Shown: positions 31,848 to 33,830 of the stretch, one piece after another
Layout of the letters: each line of letters begins with the position of its first letter
Position numbering within the stretch: the stretch's first letter is position 1
From: Bifidobacterium breve
GTDB taxonomy: Bacteria; Actinomycetota; Thermoleophilia; Solirubrobacterales; Solirubrobacteraceae
NCBI GenBank assembly: GCA_945878865.1
Contig: CAMCUD010000040.1
Location: forward strand, 1-33,830
Length of the DNA stretch: 33,830 bases
Direction of reading: 5' to 3'
Notes under the pieces: model-generated
Seen by the model: the letters and a program-made list of their open reading frames with translations, nothing else
What the model was told of the DNA's origin: nothing
Database searches by the model: none
Translations under genes and position numbers: made by a program

Positions 31848-33830
31848 TGGCGGCCACGACCCCGGCGGAGGAGCGCCCGCACCTGCACGGCTTCGACGGG
31901 CTGCGCGCGCTGGCGGCGTCGCTCATCGTCGTCTACCACCTCGCGTTCGTGCTCGCGGGGTTCGACCTGCCGGGCGAGGCGTGGTTCACGCGCCTGAACG
32001 TCGGGGTGCCGATCTTCTTCGTGATCTCGGGTGCGCTGCTCTACCTGCCGTTCGCCGCCGCCCGGGCGTCGGGCCGGGCGCGCCCGTCGCTGCGCGACTA
32101 CGCCGTGCGGCGCGTCGCGCGCATCGGGCCGGCGTACTGGGTGGCGCTGCCGCTCGTGGCGCTCCTGCTCGACCGCATGGGCGTGTTCACGCTGGAGGGC
32201 CTCGTCCGGTACGGGCTGTTCCTGCAGATCTACTCGCCGGCGACGTTCACCGGCGGAATCGGACAGGCGTGGACGCTCGACGTCGAGGTCGTCCTCTACG
32301 CGTTCCTCGCGCTGTGGGTCGCCGCCCTGGCCGTGCTCGCCGCCGGGCCCCGCGGCGTGCGGTGGGAGCTCGGCGCGCTCGGGGTCGTCGTGGTGCTGAG
32401 CGTCGCGTGGAAGGTCGTGACCGCGAAGCTCGTCGCCGCCGGGGACGCGAACGTCACGCTCATCGCCTGGCCGCCGGCGTGGGCGGACCAGTTCGCCCTC
32501 GGGATGGCCCTGGCGATCGCCGCTGCGCGCGGGGTGCGCCTGCCGGCGGGCGCGGGGATCGCGCTGACGGCCGGGGCCGCGGTGCTGTTCGTCGCGCTCG
32601 GCGCGCTGGATCCCGGGGGCGGACTGGTCGCTCGCACGCTCGTCGATCACGCGGCGAAGACCGCGATCGCCGTGGCGCTCGTCGCCCCGGTGGCGCTCGG
32701 CGCGGCGCCGGCGCTGTGGTCGGCGAGCCCCGTCCGCTGGCTCGGCGTTCGTTCGTACGGTCTCTATCTCTGGCACCTCGCGGTGATCCTGCGCCTCGAC
32801 CGCTGGGCCGTGCAGGACACCATCTCCGTCCCGCTGTTCATCGTGCTGGCGGTCGCCGTGTCGGTCGCGCTGGGGTGGGCGTCCTGGGCGCTCATCGAGC
32901 GGCCGTCGATCGGCGTGGGGCGGCGGTGGGGCAAGGCCTGGGCCCGCCGGCCCGGGTGGTCGCCGGCGGAGGCCGTCGACGCGCTGGGCGCCGTCGTGCT
33001 GCTGGGCTGCGCGCCGGCCATCGCGTTCTGGAGCGGCGGGTTCTTCGACACGGCGCGCATCACCGCGGCAATCGTCGTGTGGCTCACGGTGCCCGTCGTC
33101 GCGCTCGCCGGCTCACGGCCGTGGCCCCGCGCGACGGCCGGACGCGTGGCGCTCGCCGGTCTCGCCGGGCTGACGGCCTGGGTCGGCGCGTCGCTGGGCT
33201 GGGCGCCGGTGCGTGAGGCGGCGGTGGACGACCTCGAGCGTGTGCTGCTGTACCTCGGGGTCCTCGTGCTCGCCGTAGCCACGCTGCGCGGCCGGGCGGC
33301 GCGGTGGGCGCTTCCCGCGATCGCGGGCGGGGCGGCCGTGGTCATCGGCTACGGCCTGGCCGGCCGGCTCGTTCCGTGGCTCGTCGACGTGACACAGTCG
33401 GCGAGCGCCGCGGGGCGGCTCGACCAGCCGCTGACCTACTGGAACGCGATGGGCGCGCTGGCCGCGATGGGCATCGCCGCGTGCGTGGCGCTCGCCGGGG
33501 AGGCGGACCGGGCGCGGTGGCTGCGCGCGGTGGCCCTCGCTGCGACCCCGGCGCTGGCGCTCGGGTTGTGGCTGAGCTTCTCGCGCGGGGGCCTCGTGGC
33601 CGTCGCGGTGGGCCTGGTCGCGGCGATCCTTCTTTCGCGGACCGGCGCGGCGGTGCGCGCGGCAGCGGCGGCGGTCGTGCTCGCTGTGCCGCCGGTGCTC
33701 ATGGCGACGGCGCTCGACGGCGTCCGCGCCGCCGAAGGCGGCCTGGCCAGCCGCGGGGTGGAGGGCGGGATCGAGCTGCTCCTGCTCGTGCTCTGCTGCG
33801 GGCTCGCCGCCCGGGCGGCGGGATGGGCCG
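31847..33830 (+). CDS. Fusion: acyltransferase-3 domain plus O-antigen-ligase-like domain (3' end outside window)
   Basis: The frame is open from the ATG at 31847 to the window end (661 codons) without a stop. Residues about 13-355 are a complete membrane acyltransferase-3 (OafA-like) domain: FDGLRALAASLIVVYHLAF with the conserved His, VGVPIFFVISGALLYLPF, AVRRVARIGPAYW, QAWTLDVEVVLYAF, RSYGLYLWHLAVI and the closing ERP at 351-353. A short basic linker (RRWGKAWARRPGW) follows. From about 370 more helices lead to LDQPLTYWNAMGALAAMGIA and LWLSFSRGGLVAVAVGL (SFSRGG at 577-582), which match the O-antigen ligase/polymerase family pattern. One chain could thus acylate and polymerise or ligate the glycan. 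It is coupled to the GT-C-like gene by TGATG. Confidence 0.85.
   Translation, partial: MAATTPAEERPHLHGFDGLRALAASLIVVYHLAFVLAGFDLPGEAWFTRLNVGVPIFFVISGALLYLPFAAARASGRARPSLRDYAVRRVARIGPAYWVALPLVALLLDRMGVFTLEGLVRYGLFLQIYSPATFTGGIGQAWTLDVEVVLYAFLALWVAALAVLAAGPRGVRWELGALGVVVVLSVAWKVVTAKLVAAGDANVTLIAWPPAWADQFALGMALAIAAARGVRLPAGAGIALTAGAAVLFVALGALDPGGGLVARTLVDHAAKTAIAVALVAPVALGAAPALWSASPVRWLGVRSYGLYLWHLAVILRLDRWAVQDTISVPLFIVLAVAVSVALGWASWALIERPSIGVGRRWGKAWARRPGWSPAEAVDALGAVVLLGCAPAIAFWSGGFFDTARITAAIVVWLTVPVVALAGSRPWPRATAGRVALAGLAGLTAWVGASLGWAPVREAAVDDLERVLLYLGVLVLAVATLRGRAARWALPAIAGGAAVVIGYGLAGRLVPWLVDVTQSASAAGRLDQPLTYWNAMGALAAMGIAACVALAGEADRARWLRAVALAATPALALGLWLSFSRGGLVAVAVGLVAAILLSRTGAAVRAAAAAVVLAVPPVLMATALDGVRAAEGGLASRGVEGGIELLLLVLCCGLAARAAGWA

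Noticed and set aside
31582-33216. A plus-strand frame of 544 codons across the right end
   Set aside because: Its Arg/Ala/Gly-rich translation is a frame-shifted shadow of the GT-C-like and acyltransferase-ligase genes, which carry conserved motifs.

Overview
The window is very GC-rich (well above 70% by eye), densely packed and free of mobile elements. The gene content points to a high-GC actinobacterial-lineage organism, most likely of the Thermoleophilia/Solirubrobacterales type: a DivIVA-domain protein, GpgS (glucosyl-3-phosphoglycerate synthase), a DUF2520 gene heading a pan operon as in mycobacteria, and many genes that appear to be leaderless. The taxon is an inference from content, not from a marker gene.

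Left part (1-12.9 kb), mainly housekeeping. It holds the 3' end of a probable mutY, a DivIVA-domain protein, two translationally coupled TetR regulators divergent from uvrA, a hexapeptide acyltransferase, gpgS and a secreted glycoside-hydrolase-like protein. A four-gene pantothenate operon on the minus strand follows (DUF2520 - panC - panD - panB), then a family-4 uracil-DNA glycosylase that ends in a probable beta-clamp-binding motif and overlaps a small methyltransferase.

Right part (12.9-33.8 kb), a cell-surface polysaccharide locus. It contains glycosyltransferases of the GT2 and GT4 types, three polytopic GT-C-like membrane proteins (two are paralogues of each other), a Wzx-like flippase and a protein that fuses a zinc-ribbon methyltransferase to a GT2 glycosyltransferase. 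It also has an RfbH/E1-type [2Fe-2S] sugar 3-dehydratase with all its diagnostic residues, two secreted glycosidase-like proteins (three counting the one at 6900), unknown secreted proteins, and at the right edge an acyltransferase-3 domain fused in frame to an O-antigen-ligase-like domain. The dehydratase implies that a 3-deoxy or 3,6-dideoxy sugar is made. The enzymes making its substrate and its reductase partner are not in the window.

Architecture. Genes are arranged as short divergent and convergent units. Seven of eight convergent pairs overlap at their 3' ends. About 14 starts have a TANNNT -10-like box 7-10 nt upstream of the start codon and no Shine-Dalgarno sequence at normal spacing, which suggests leaderless transcripts. 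At two divergent gene pairs one TANNNTA heptamer appears to serve as the -10 element for both directions. The only two genes with a clear promoter, a 5' UTR and a strong Shine-Dalgarno sequence encode secreted proteins. I saw no tRNA, rRNA, CRISPR array, insertion sequence or gene-free stretch over 300 bases; the longest intergenic gap is about 140 bases.
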